Below are positions 19,444 to 27,805 of a stretch of 64,000 bases of DNA, in pieces (the stretch's first letter is position 1; each line of letters starts with the position of its first letter). The position numbers were made by a program, and so were the translations under genes. This stretch comes from Gryllotalpicola protaetiae (GTDB lineage: Bacteria > Actinomycetota > Actinomycetes > Actinomycetales > Microbacteriaceae): positions 2,790,001 through 2,854,000 of the forward strand of contig NZ_CP032624.1 of assembly GCF_003627055.1 (NCBI RefSeq), given 5' to 3'. The notes beneath the pieces were generated by a model. The model made no database searches. It saw only the letters and a program-made list of their open reading frames with translations, and had not been told where the DNA came from.

Positions 19444-20415
19444 GTGCGGATGCTTGCGCGCATGACGATTCGCAAGCCGATCGATCCCGGCTTTCACGGA
19501 CAGGCATTCTCGACCGCGGCTGCGCAGCTCGGTGGGCTGACGCGTGCCCAGCTGAGGCAGCCCGTGGTGCGGCATCCGTATCACGGCGTCAACGTGATCG
19601 AAGGGCAGGCCGACCCATTGCGCGCGCACCTCTCTGCAACCCAGATCGCGTGCCGTGAGTACAGCGCGCGGATGCTTCCGGGCCAGTTCTTCGCCGGAAG
19701 CACGGCCGCGCTCGTGTGGCAGGCGCCCCTCACCGATCGATTCGAGGAACGGCCATTGGTGGTCGGGGTGATCGCACCGCGAACGCCTCCGCGAACGCAT
19801 GGCGTGCAGGGCATCAAGGTTGTCGAGGGCCGGGCGCGATTGCGGACCGCGTTCGGATTCGCGCTCGTGTCGCCGCCTGACGCATGGTGCCAGCTCGCCG
19901 GTGAGTTGAGCCGCGAAGAGCTCGTGGCGGTTGGGGACTACCTGATCTCGGGCAACCCCGACGATGGTCGCTATCGAACCCCGTTGGCGACGAGGCTGGA
20001 GCTCGCCGATGCGGTCGATCGGCATGCCCGCGGCCGCGGTGCTCAGAAGCTGAGGTGGGCGCTCGCGCGGGTGAGGGAGGGCGTGGATTCCCGTCCAGAA
20101 TCGCTGCTGCGGCTCATGGTCGTCGCGGCCGGGCTTCCGGAGCCTCTGGTGAATGACCCGACGCCGGTCCAAGGAGGCAGCCTCACGCTGCGCCCAGATC
20201 TGAAGTTCCCGCAGTGGCGGGTCGCTCTCGAGTATGAGGGCGAGAACCACTGGAGCGATCGGAGGCAGTGGGCGCGGGACCAGCGCCGGCGCGAGCTACT
20301 TGAGGAGGCTGGCTGGAAGGTCATCCGGGTGTTCGCGGCAGATGTCTTCGGAGACCCCGTGGACTTCATCGCCCGCCTCGTGACCATCTTGCGAGCGCGC
20401 GGCTATCGGGGCTGA
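19444..20415 (+). CDS. AbiEi-like / DUF559 (Vsr-fold) nuclease-like protein
   Basis: 323-aa protein. The N-terminal ~60 residues look like the AbiEi winged-helix domain (QLGGLTRAQLRQPVVRHPYHGV). The C-terminal ~100 residues match DUF559/Vsr-like endonuclease folds: LRPDLKFPQWRVALEYEGENHW gives a PD-(D/E)xK-like Asp...Glu-Glu set, followed by QRRRELLEEAGWKVIRV. Such genes are multicopy and of unknown role in actinobacteria. The frame opens at GTG 19444; ATGs at 19450 and 19462 are equally possible. It is flanked on both sides by copies of the same hairpin element. No partner toxin gene is adjacent. The codons are less GC-biased than those of its neighbours. Confidence 0.75.
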   Translation: MRMLARMTIRKPIDPGFHGQAFSTAAAQLGGLTRAQLRQPVVRHPYHGVNVIEGQADPLRAHLSATQIACREYSARMLPGQFFAGSTAALVWQAPLTDRFEERPLVVGVIAPRTPPRTHGVQGIKVVEGRARLRTAFGFALVSPPDAWCQLAGELSREELVAVGDYLISGNPDDGRYRTPLATRLELADAVDRHARGRGAQKLRWALARVREGVDSRPESLLRLMVVAAGLPEPLVNDPTPVQGGSLTLRPDLKFPQWRVALEYEGENHWSDRRQWARDQRRRELLEEAGWKVIRVFAADVFGDPVDFIARLVTILRARGYRG

Positions 20416-20420
20416 GGGCA

Positions 20421-20472
20421 ACGGGTGCGAAAAGTACGCTCGTTCGCGATGGAACGTACTTCTCGCACCCGT
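20421..20472 (+). repeat. 48-bp palindromic element, copy 2 (downstream of nuclease-like gene)
   Basis: Outer stem ACGGGTGCGA (20421-20430) with perfect complement TCGCACCCGT (20463-20472); inner stem AAGTACG (20432-20438) with CGTACTT (20455-20461); 16-nt loop. It begins 5 bp after the stop codon of the nuclease-like gene and lies between convergent genes, so it could also terminate transcription. Confidence 0.85.
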
Positions 20473-20482
20473 CGTCGTCCGC

Positions 20483-21079
20483 TCAGACCGCCCGGTCGTC
20501 GGAGTGACGGCCGAGGCGGGCGCCGTAGCGCTCCGTGAGCTGCACCATGAGGTCCGGAGTGTCGCGGTCGAGGCCGAACACGTACTCGGGGAAGTCGAGC
20601 TCGCGCTGCCGCGCCTCGATCTCGTCGTGCTGCTCAGGCGGGGCGATGAGCGGGGGCGACCCCACCGCGACCCAGCCGATCGGCACCGTGGTGCCCTCGG
20701 GCAGCTCGGTGCGCAGGTGCACGATCGCGTCGATGCGCACCTCGCTGCCGCGGCCGATGACCGCGCCGTTGAAGACGCGGCTGCCGGTGGCGAGGAAGAC
20801 CTCGGGCTCGACGGTCGCCCCGGAGACGTATGCGTGGGGGCCGACCAGGCAGTGGTCGCCGATGCTGACGGCGTTGCCGGTGACCCCGCGGATCACGGCG
20901 TTCTCCATCACGATCGTGTACGCACCGATCCGCACCGGGCCGCCCTCTGAGGTGATCACAGCCCCGTGCAGCACCTGCACGCCCTCGTCGAGCTCGACGT
21001 CACCGCTCACCACCGCACTCGGTGCGACGACCGCGTCGCCGTGCACCCGCGGCGTGAGCCCCTGATGTTCGTACAGCAT
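20483..21079 (-). CDS. Gamma-carbonic-anhydrase-like left-handed beta-helix protein
   Basis: 198-aa hexapeptide-repeat protein (APSAVVSGDVELDEGVQVLHG, then AVIRGVTGNAVSIGDHCLVGPHAYVSG), forming a left-handed beta-helix of the gamma carbonic anhydrase/PaaY type. The His residues in GDHCLVGPHAY fall where zinc ligands lie in that family, so carbonic anhydrase or thioesterase activity is possible but unproven. The C-terminal 50 residues are helical. ATG start with TAGCGT 5 nt upstream. Confidence 0.8.
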   Translation of the reverse strand: MLYEHQGLTPRVHGDAVVAPSAVVSGDVELDEGVQVLHGAVITSEGGPVRIGAYTIVMENAVIRGVTGNAVSIGDHCLVGPHAYVSGATVEPEVFLATGSRVFNGAVIGRGSEVRIDAIVHLRTELPEGTTVPIGWVAVGSPPLIAPPEQHDEIEARQRELDFPEYVFGLDRDTPDLMVQLTERYGARLGRHSDDRAV

Positions 21080-21090
21080 GCCTCACGCTA

Positions 21091-21115
21091 GCGCGCCGCG
21101 GCGCGCCGCGGCGCG
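21091..21115. repeat. GC-only palindromic stretch between glycosyltransferase and beta-helix genes
   Basis: GCGCGCCGCG occurs twice in direct succession followed by GCGCG, giving overlapping self-complementary runs. It follows the end of the upstream glycosyltransferase gene on the minus strand and may act as its terminator. Confidence 0.45.
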
Positions 21116-21131
21116 GCCGTCGCGGCGCGCG

Positions 21132-22235
21132 TCAGCGCGATTCCACGGCGTTTGAGCTCGGCGCGAGGCCGGCGATGATGCGTGCGGCGGATTCCGCGGC
21201 ATCCGTCGCCCTGATGCGCTCGCCGAGCGCGCGCGCCGCGACCGCGCGCGCCGGGTCGCCGAGGAGCCCGGCGATGGCCGCTGCGAACTCCGCCGGCCGA
21301 GCCTTGTGCGAGACCACGGCACCGACCGCGGCCTGCTCGACCGAGCGGCCGATGATCGGGTGATCGACCGGGAAGTACATGGGCACGACGAGAACAGGGA
21401 TGCCGTGCGCGAGCGCCTTGAGCGTCGTCGAGTGGCCGCCATGGGTGATCACGAGCGCGGCGCCGGGCATGAGCTGCGAATGATCGGCGTAGCCGCGCAC
21501 CTCGACATTGGGCGGTGTCTCACCGCCGATCGACTCGCCGGCGCCGATCGTCACGATCGCGCGCACCGGCAGCGTTCCGAGCGCGGCGATCACGTTCCGG
21601 TACGCGGCCGCCTGGCCCGGGTAGAAGATGCTGCTGAAGCTGACCAGCACGAGGGGCGGCTCGGCCGGCATCGCCGCGACCCCGCTCTCGGTCGTGCCGA
21701 TCCAGCTCGTCTCGGGCAGTGAGCCGGAATCCAGCTCCCGCACGGTCGTGACGAGGCGGGCGTCGGCCTGCGACCAGGCCCGCACCGCGTCGGTGCCAGC
21801 GAGCCGTGCGAGTCCGCCGATGGGGCCGTGCGCCCACGGTCCCGTCCAGTACGACAGCAGCGTGTGGAAGAGGATCGCGGTGCGCTTCCCGCTCTCGTGA
21901 ACGGCCTGGGCGGATGACGGCATCATGCAGTCCACGACGACGGCGTCGGCCGCCCAGTCGCGGGCCGCTGCGGCGGCATCTGCGGCGATGCGGCGCGAGG
22001 CGGCGAGGCGCAGATACTTCCGCACGGTGGCGACGGCCGAGCACGGCGCGGTCGGGTCCGGCCAGTCCGCGAGCGCCGGCAGTGAGCGGAAGGCGACGTC
22101 GCCGACGCGCGTGCTCTGGCGGGGGCTGCCGGCGATCGCGACCTCATGGCCGTGCGCGGCGAGGGTGCGGGCGAGGGCGAGCGCGGGCGGCAGATTTCCG
22201 CCTGCATCGGCCGACACGAACATGATGCGAGACAC
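21132..22235 (-). CDS. Glycosyltransferase, GT1/MGT (macrolide-type) family
   Basis: 367-aa UDP-glycosyltransferase-like protein with GT-B fold. The N-terminal acceptor domain starts RIMFVSADAGGNLPPALALARTLAAHGHEV, and the C-terminal nucleotide-sugar signature includes PNVEVRGYADHSQLMPGAALVITHGGHSTTLKAL with the conserved HGG. The GTG at 22235 is chosen because GGAGA lies about 6 nt upstream and the mature family start follows directly. It lies 13 bp downstream of a TetR gene, as in inducible glycosylation or drug-inactivation cassettes; the acceptor is unknown. Confidence 0.85.
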   Translation of the reverse strand: MSRIMFVSADAGGNLPPALALARTLAAHGHEVAIAGSPRQSTRVGDVAFRSLPALADWPDPTAPCSAVATVRKYLRLAASRRIAADAAAAARDWAADAVVVDCMMPSSAQAVHESGKRTAILFHTLLSYWTGPWAHGPIGGLARLAGTDAVRAWSQADARLVTTVRELDSGSLPETSWIGTTESGVAAMPAEPPLVLVSFSSIFYPGQAAAYRNVIAALGTLPVRAIVTIGAGESIGGETPPNVEVRGYADHSQLMPGAALVITHGGHSTTLKALAHGIPVLVVPMYFPVDHPIIGRSVEQAAVGAVVSHKARPAEFAAAIAGLLGDPARAVAARALGERIRATDAAESAARIIAGLAPSSNAVESR

Positions 22236-22248
22236 GGGCGTCTCCGTT

Positions 22249-22875
22249 TCAACTGGGGGAGGGGCCGGATGCTTCGGGCGCACCCGGCCCAGAGGGGAGC
22301 GACGCGAGCACCGCGTCGACGAGCGCGCGGATGCGCGCCGCCGTGGCGTCGCGGCCGAGCCCGCGATCGCGCCTGAAGAGCTTCCAGACGTAGAGGTCGG
22401 TCGCGGCGACGAGCAGGTCGGTCGCGGCCGCAGCGTCGGCTGCGGCGGCGATGGCAGGGGCGAACGCTCGCATCACCCAGCTCCGGTGCAGCGCGCGACC
22501 GGGCCCGGTGATCGCGGCGGCCGCGGGTTCCCACTCCTCTTGCCCGAGGATGCGGATCATGCCGTCGCCGAGGCGCTCGTACTCGACGAGCAGCGAGCGC
22601 AGCGACGCGGCCAGATCGTCGGGGTCGGCGACGCGATCGTCGCGCACCTGGCCCTGCTCGTGCTCGATCGCCGCCGCGATCAGCTCGTCGCGGGTGCCGA
22701 ACTGGCGCAGCACCGTCTGCACCGACACGCCCGCGCGGTCAGCGACGGCCTGCAGCGTCAACTGCGCGAGCGGTCGGGAATAGCCGAGTGCGACGGTGGC
22801 CGTGAGGACGCGCTCGCGCGTCCGCTCGGCCCGCTCGGCGCGTTCGCGCATCACGTAGGTGCGAGTCGTTTTCAT
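22249..22875 (-). CDS. TetR-family transcriptional regulator
   Basis: 208-aa repressor-type protein with N-terminal HTH (QAVADRAGVSVQTVLRQFGTRDELI) and a helical ligand domain. The ATG at 22875 is preferred because an 18-bp palindrome, its likely operator, overlaps the start. It is the first gene of a two-gene unit with the glycosyltransferase, so ligand binding would derepress both. Confidence 0.88.
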   Translation of the reverse strand: MKTTRTYVMRERAERAERTRERVLTATVALGYSRPLAQLTLQAVADRAGVSVQTVLRQFGTRDELIAAAIEHEQGQVRDDRVADPDDLAASLRSLLVEYERLGDGMIRILGQEEWEPAAAAITGPGRALHRSWVMRAFAPAIAAAADAAAATDLLVAATDLYVWKLFRRDRGLGRDATAARIRALVDAVLASLPSGPGAPEASGPSPS

Positions 22876-22892
22876 GTTAACGATGATTAACA
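22875..22892. promoter_or_regulatory. Probable TetR operator overlapping its own start codon
   Basis: Perfect inverted repeat TGTTAA-N6-TTAACA in an AT-rich pocket directly at the tetR start and -10 region, fitting autorepression. It is inferred from position and symmetry only. Confidence 0.65.
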
Positions 22893-23052
22893 CTGAAATG
22901 AGATGCCGCGTCAAGAGCACGCCTGGCCTCGGCGCCGAATGCTCGGGTAGACTGGTTGTTTAGCCTGCGCGCGAGCGTGGGCTGCTGTGCGCGCTGGAAT
23001 GACCCGGGCGCTGAACTGAATACCGGAAAGTCAATATTGAGGAGGCCGGCAT

Positions 23053-24087
23053 ATGGACATCGACCTCAGCGTCCTGCGATTGATGGAGCGCGAGAAGGAG
23101 ATCCCCTTCGACGAGCTCGTCCACATCATCGAGCAGGCGATTCTGACCGCCTACCTGAAGCACACCGGGCAGGCCGAACCGCACCACCACGGCGCCCCCG
23201 GCGCCGCTCCCGCCCCGCACGCAGAGACTGCGACGAAGCAGCCCGCCGCGCGGGTGCACCTCGATCGCAAGTCGGGGCACGTCACCGTCTACGTCCCTGA
23301 GCTCGACGACGAGGGCAACGTCATCGGCGAGGCAGAGGACAGCCCCAGCGACTTCGGTCGCATCGCGGCGTTCGCGGCGAAGCAGGTCATCAACCAGCGC
23401 CTGCGCGACATCCAGGACGAGTCGGTGCTCGGCGAGTTCAAGGGCCGCGAGGGCGACATCGTCGCGGGCGTCATCCAGCAGGGCCCCAACCCCCGCATGG
23501 TGCACGTCGACCTCGGCTCGATCGAGGCGATTCTGCCCCCTGAGGAGCAGGTGCCCGGCGAGGAATACGCCCACGGCTCCCGCATCCGCGTCTACGTGAC
23601 GAGTGTGGCGAAGGGTCTCAAAGGCCCGCAGATCACGGTGAGCCGCACCCACCCGGCGCTCGTGCGCAAGCTGTTCGCGCTGGAGGTTCCCGAGATCGCG
23701 GGCGGCCTGGTCGAGATCGTGTCGCTCGCGCGTGAGGCGGGGCACCGCACCAAGATCGCGGTGCGCGCCGTCGAGCCCGGCATCAACGCCAAGGGCGCGT
23801 GCATCGGCGAGATGGGGTCGCGCGTGCGCGCCGTCACGGCGGAGCTCAACAACGAGAAGATCGACATCGTCGACTACTCGCCGGATCTCGCCGCGTTCGT
23901 GGCATCCGCCCTCAGCCCGGCGAAGGTGACCAAGGCGTACGTCGTCGACGAGAACCTCAAGGCCGTGCGCGCACTCGTGCCGGATTATCAGCTCTCGCTC
24001 GCGATCGGCAAGGAAGGGCAGAACGCCCGCCTCGCCGCGAAGCTCACGGGCGCGAAGATCGACATCCAGCCCGACTCGGCTCAGTGA
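23053..24087 (+). CDS. nusA: Transcription termination/antitermination factor NusA
   Basis: 344-aa RNA polymerase-binding factor: N-terminal domain (1-~130, with an inserted His/Ala/Pro-rich stretch near 40-60), S1 domain (REGDIVAGVIQQGPNPRMVHVDLG) and two KH domains (GACIGEMGSRVRAV; LAIGKEGQNARLAAKLTG). AGGAGG precedes the ATG. A TAGACT -10 near 22947 gives a ~100-nt leader. The neighbour often found upstream, rimP, is absent; a TetR gene occupies that side. Confidence 0.96.
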   Translation: MDIDLSVLRLMEREKEIPFDELVHIIEQAILTAYLKHTGQAEPHHHGAPGAAPAPHAETATKQPAARVHLDRKSGHVTVYVPELDDEGNVIGEAEDSPSDFGRIAAFAAKQVINQRLRDIQDESVLGEFKGREGDIVAGVIQQGPNPRMVHVDLGSIEAILPPEEQVPGEEYAHGSRIRVYVTSVAKGLKGPQITVSRTHPALVRKLFALEVPEIAGGLVEIVSLAREAGHRTKIAVRAVEPGINAKGACIGEMGSRVRAVTAELNNEKIDIVDYSPDLAAFVASALSPAKVTKAYVVDENLKAVRALVPDYQLSLAIGKEGQNARLAAKLTGAKIDIQPDSAQ

Positions 24088-24168
24088 GTGACAGGGGATG
24101 CCGGGGGAACACCTCTCCCGGCATTTCTGCTGCTGCGCTGTCAGCGCTGCTAAAGGCAGGGGTCTAGA

Positions 24169-24426
24169 ATGGAACCCGTCAGAACGTGCATCGGGTGCCG
24201 TTCTCGCGCTCCGAGATCCTCTCTTCTGAGGGTCGTCGTCCAAGAATCCGTCATCGTGGTGGACGAGTCCGCCACACTGCCGGGTCGGGGTGCGTGGCTC
24301 CACCCGAGCCCGGAATGCGTGAAGAAGGCGCTCCAGCGCAAAGCCTTCGGGCGAGCGCTGCGGGTGTCAGGCGCGATCGAAACGGTATCGATCGCGCACC
24401 AGCTAGAGAACAGGCTGAACGGCTAA
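24169..24426 (+). CDS. ylxR: YlxR (DUF448) RNA-binding protein
   Basis: 85-aa nucleic-acid-binding protein with the family signature RTCIGCRSRAPRSSLLRVV and GRGAWLHPSPECVKKALQRKAFGRAL. It stands in its usual place between nusA and infB. In Firmicutes relatives this protein (RnpM) modulates RNase P and expression; the role here is inferred. Confidence 0.93.
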   Translation: MEPVRTCIGCRSRAPRSSLLRVVVQESVIVVDESATLPGRGAWLHPSPECVKKALQRKAFGRALRVSGAIETVSIAHQLENRLNG

Positions 24427-24513
24427 TGGACAACTAATGAGCGGCTCGAAATGAGACCCGTCCACCACTAGCGCCTGCCCTGAACCGAGGGCGGGCCTCG
24501 GAACAGGAGAAAT

Positions 24514-27264
24514 GTGGCTGCCAAACCACGCGTGAGTGAGATCGCCAAGAACCTCGGAATCGAGAGCAAGGCTGCGGTCGAAATCCTCAACGGCGAGTTG
24601 AAGGAGTTCGTGAAGACTCCCTCGTCGACCATCGAACCCCCCGCCGTGCGCAAGCTCACGGCATACATCAAGGACCACCCAGAGCTGGTCTCCGGCGACG
24701 CCGGCGCGAAGGCGCCGGCAGCTTCCGCGAAGCCCGGCCCGGCCAAGCCGGCCGCACCGCGCCCGGCACCTGCTCCTGCCGCGAAGGCCGAAGCCGCCCC
24801 CGTGGCCGAGGCGCCCGCGCCCGCCGCGCAGGCACCGGCCGAACGCCCGGCGGCCGAGCAGACGGATGCCCCGCGTGGCGGTTCCGCGCCCAGTGCGGCC
24901 AAGCCGGCCGCGCCGCGCCCGCAGGGCACGCCGCGCCCCGGCAACAACCCGTTCGCGTCGTCGCAGGGCATGGGCCAGCGCCCAGCCGGCACGCCGCGCC
25001 CCGGCAACAACCCGTTCGCGTCGTCGCAGGGCATGGGCCAGCGCCCCTCGCCCGGCAACATCCCGCGGCCTCAGGCTCCGCGCCCCGGCGCACCCCGTCC
25101 GGGTGCTCCGCGCCCCGGCGCGCCCCGCCCCGGTCAGGGCTTCCAGCGCCAGGGCGCTGGTCAGGGCCGCCCTGGCGGTCCCGGTCGTCCGGGCGGCGCA
25201 GGCGGCTTCCAGCGTCCCGGCGGCGCCGGTGCAGGTGGTTTCCAGCGCCCAGGTGGCGGCGCTCCTGGCGGCGGCTTCGGCGGCCCGCGCCCCGGTGGCG
25301 GCGGCGGCCGCGGTCGTGGCCCCGGTGGCGGTACCGCCGGTGCGTTCGGCCGTGGCGGCGGCAAGAGCCGCGCCCGCAAGTCGAAGCGGACGAAGCGCCA
25401 AGAGTTCGAGATGCGGGAGGCACCGTCGCTCGGCGGCGTGAGCGTTCCCCGCGGCGACGGCTCGACGATCGTCCGGCTGCGTCGCGGCTCGTCGATCTCC
25501 GACTTCGCGGACAAGATCGACGCGAGCCCCGGCAACCTGGTCACCGTCCTCTTCCACCTCGGTGAGATGGCGACGGCGACCGAGTCGCTCGACGAGGCCA
25601 CCTTCGAGGTGCTCGGCGCGGAGCTCGGCTACAAGATCCAGATCGTCTCCCCAGAGGACGAGGACAAGGAGCTCCTCGAGGGCTTCGACATCGACCTCGA
25701 GCAGGAGCTCGAGGACGAGTCCGACGAGGACCTGCTGCCCCGGCCGCCTGTGGTCACCGTCGTCGGCCACGTCGACCACGGCAAGACCCGCCTGCTCGAC
25801 GCGATCCGCCAGACCAACGTGGTCGCAGGCGAGGCCGGCGGCATCACGCAGCACATCGGTGCGTACCAGGTGTGGACGGAGCACGAAGGCGCCGAGCGCG
25901 CCATCACCTTCATCGACACCCCCGGTCACGAGGCGTTCACCGCCATGCGTGCCCGCGGTGCGCAGGTCTCCGACATCGCGATCCTCGTAGTCGCGGCGGA
26001 CGACGGCATCATGCCGCAGACCATCGAGGCGCTGAACCACATGCAGGCGGCCGACGTGCCGATCGTGGTCGCGGTCAACAAGATCGACAAGCCCGACGCC
26101 AACCCGGCCAAGGTGCGCCAGCAGCTCACCGAGTTCGGCCTCGTGGCCGAGGAGTACGGCGGCGAGACGATCTTCGTCGACGTGTCGGCGCGCGAGAACA
26201 TCGGTCTCACCGAGCTTCTCGAGGCGGTGCTGCTCACGGCAGACGCGGGTCTCGATCTGCGCGCGAACCCCGACAAGGACGCGCGCGGTGTGGCGATCGA
26301 AGCCAAGCTCGACAAGGGCCGTGGCGCCGTGGCGACCGTCCTCATCCAGTCCGGAACGCTGCATGTCGGCGACTCGATCGTCGCAGGCACGGCCTACGGC
26401 CGCGTCCGCGCGATGCTCGACGAGAACGGCGAGAACGTCGCGGAGGCTCTGCCGAGCCGCCCCGTCCAGGTGCAGGGTCTGTCGTCGGTGCCGCGCGCCG
26501 GTGACACCTTCATCGTGACGGAGGACGACCGCACGGCCCGCCAGATCGCCGAGAAGCGCGAGGCGGCCGAGCGCAACGCCCAGCTGGCCAAGGCCCGCAA
26601 GCGCATCAGCCTCGAGGACTTCACCCGCGCTCTCGAAGAGGGCAAGGTCGAGTCGCTCAACCTCATCATCAAGGGTGACGTCTCCGGTGCCGTCGAGGCG
26701 CTCGAGGAGTCGCTGCTCAAGATCGAGGTCGACGACAGCGTCCAGCTGCGCATCCTCCACCGCGGCGTCGGCGCGATCACCGAGTCCGACGTGGACCTCG
26801 CGACGATCGACAACGCGATCATCGTCGGCTTCAACGTCCGCCCGGACGTCAAGGCCCGCGAGCGCGCCGCCCGCGAGGGTGTCGACATCCGGTTCTACTC
26901 GGTCATCTACAACGCGATCGACGACATCGAGCAGTCCCTCAAGGGCATGCTCAAGCCGGAGTTCGAAGAGGTGCAGTCGGGTCTCGCCGAGATCCGCGAG
27001 GTGTTCCGCTCGTCCAAGTGGGGCAACATCGCGGGTGTCTACGTCCGCAGCGGCACGATCACGCGCAACGCCAAGGCGCGCGTCATCCGCGACGGGGTGG
27101 TGCTGGCCGACGGCCTCGCCATCGAGTCGCTGCGTCGCTTCAAGGACGACGTCACCGAGGTGCGCACGGACTTCGAGGCCGGCATCGGCCTCGGCAAGTT
27201 CAACGACATCCAGGTCGGCGACGAGATCGAGACCATCGAAATGGTTGAGAAGCCGCGAGGTTAG
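24514..27264 (+). CDS. infB: Translation initiation factor IF-2
   Basis: 916-aa GTPase that positions initiator tRNA on the 30S subunit. IF2_N (1-~55) is followed by a very long Ala/Pro/Gly/Arg/Gln-rich linker (about 60-300), a second IF2_N-like segment ([25 protein letters not shown]) and the G domain with [14 protein letters not shown] and NKID, then the C-terminal beta-barrel and C2 domains. GTG start preceded by AGGAG. The linker contains a recent 63-nt tandem duplication. rbfA follows after 3 bp. Confidence 0.97.
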   Translation: MAAKPRVSEIAKNLGIESKAAVEILNGELKEFVKTPSSTIEPPAVRKLTAYIKDHPELVSGDAGAKAPAASAKPGPAKPAAPRPAPAPAAKAEAAPVAEAPAPAAQAPAERPAAEQTDAPRGGSAPSAAKPAAPRPQGTPRPGNNPFASSQGMGQRPAGTPRPGNNPFASSQGMGQRPSPGNIPRPQAPRPGAPRPGAPRPGAPRPGQGFQRQGAGQGRPGGPGRPGGAGGFQRPGGAGAGGFQRPGGGAPGGGFGGPRPGGGGGRGRGPGGGTAGAFGRGGGKSRARKSKRTKRQEFEMREAPSLGGVSVPRGDGSTIVRLRRGSSISDFADKIDASPGNLVTVLFHLGEMATATESLDEATFEVLGAELGYKIQIVSPEDEDKELLEGFDIDLEQELEDESDEDLLPRPPVVTVVGHVDHGKTRLLDAIRQTNVVAGEAGGITQHIGAYQVWTEHEGAERAITFIDTPGHEAFTAMRARGAQVSDIAILVVAADDGIMPQTIEALNHMQAADVPIVVAVNKIDKPDANPAKVRQQLTEFGLVAEEYGGETIFVDVSARENIGLTELLEAVLLTADAGLDLRANPDKDARGVAIEAKLDKGRGAVATVLIQSGTLHVGDSIVAGTAYGRVRAMLDENGENVAEALPSRPVQVQGLSSVPRAGDTFIVTEDDRTARQIAEKREAAERNAQLAKARKRISLEDFTRALEEGKVESLNLIIKGDVSGAVEALEESLLKIEVDDSVQLRILHRGVGAITESDVDLATIDNAIIVGFNVRPDVKARERAAREGVDIRFYSVIYNAIDDIEQSLKGMLKPEFEEVQSGLAEIREVFRSSKWGNIAGVYVRSGTITRNAKARVIRDGVVLADGLAIESLRRFKDDVTEVRTDFEAGIGLGKFNDIQVGDEIETIEMVEKPRG
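24925..25046 (+). repeat. Tandem 63-nt duplication within the IF-2 linker
   Basis: Two identical 59-nt copies (24925-24983 and 24988-25046) with a 63-bp period encode residues 138-157 and 159-178 of IF-2 ([14 protein letters not shown] plus GMGQRP). The absence of any synonymous change between copies indicates a recent in-frame event. Confidence 0.95.
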
Positions 27265-27267
27265 GAC

Positions 27268-27714
27268 ATGGCGGATCCGGAACGCGCCAGGAAGCTGGCA
27301 GACCGCATCAAGGTCGTGATCGCGAAGCGCCTCGAGAAGGGGCTGCGCGACCCGCGCCTGGGCTTCGTGACGATCACGGACGTCCGGGTGACGGGCGACC
27401 TGCAGCATGCATCCGTCTTCTACACGGTCTACGGGACCGAGCAGGAGCGCACGGATTCGGCCGCGGCTCTCAAGGCCGCGACCGGCATGCTGCGCACCGA
27501 GGTGGGTCGCAACATCAGCGTGCGACTCACCCCCACGCTCGAGTTCATCGCCGACGCGATCCCCGAGAACGCCGCCCACATCGACGAGCTGCTGCGCTCA
27601 GCGGCAGCACGCGACTCCGAGGTGGCCGCGCTCGCTGAGACCGCGCACTACGCCGGCGACGAGGACCCGTACGTCAAGCCGCGCGAGTACGACGAGGACG
27701 AGATCGAAGAATAG
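27268..27714 (+). CDS. rbfA: Ribosome-binding factor A
   Basis: 148-aa KH-like 30S maturation factor (MADPERARKLADRIKVVIAKRL, RDPRLGFVTITDVRVTGDLQHASVFY) with an acidic C-terminal tail. It is closely spaced after infB. The usual next gene truB is 16 kb away. A strong terminator follows. Confidence 0.95.
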   Translation: MADPERARKLADRIKVVIAKRLEKGLRDPRLGFVTITDVRVTGDLQHASVFYTVYGTEQERTDSAAALKAATGMLRTEVGRNISVRLTPTLEFIADAIPENAAHIDELLRSAAARDSEVAALAETAHYAGDEDPYVKPREYDEDEIEE

Positions 27715-27730
27715 ATCGGATGCCTCACGA

Positions 27731-27763
27731 AAGGGCCCGGAGAGCGATCCTCCCCGGGCCCTT
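27731..27763. terminator. Terminator between rbfA and the siderophore operon
   Basis: AAGGGCCCGG (27731-27740) pairs with CCGGGCCCTT (27754-27763), 13-nt loop, 16 bp after rbfA. The flanking A and T residues make it plausible in both directions between the two convergent units. Confidence 0.8.
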
Positions 27764-27770
27764 CCCTGTG

Positions 27771-27797
27771 CCCCCGAACGTCCAGAACCGTCGGGGG
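27771..27797. terminator. Second small hairpin at the end of the siderophore operon
   Basis: CCCCCGA (27771-27777) with TCGGGGG (27791-27797), a perfect 7-bp stem just beyond the stop of the minus-strand binding-protein gene. Confidence 0.5.
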
Positions 27798-27805
27798 AGC
27801 CTGTG

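Noticed and set aside
19444-20415. A complete AbiEi/AbiEii toxin-antitoxin pair
   Set aside because: No nucleotidyltransferase-type AbiEii toxin gene is adjacent; the C-terminus is nuclease-like, so the gene appears to be a stand-alone fusion.
22921-23052. A tRNA or riboswitch in the nusA leader
   Set aside because: No cloverleaf with a T-loop GTTCRA-type motif or known riboswitch core can be drawn; it looks like a plain promoter and leader.
24890-25370. Repetitive GC-rich DNA that could suggest a CRISPR or minisatellite array
   Set aside because: It is the low-complexity Ala/Pro/Gly/Arg linker of IF-2 in an intact reading frame; only the 63-nt tandem duplication is a true repeat and there are no spacers.
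24403-27579. A 1058-residue open frame antisense to infB
   Set aside because: It mirrors the IF-2 codons, has the biased composition of a GC-rich shadow frame and no recognisable domain; infB on the plus strand is certain.
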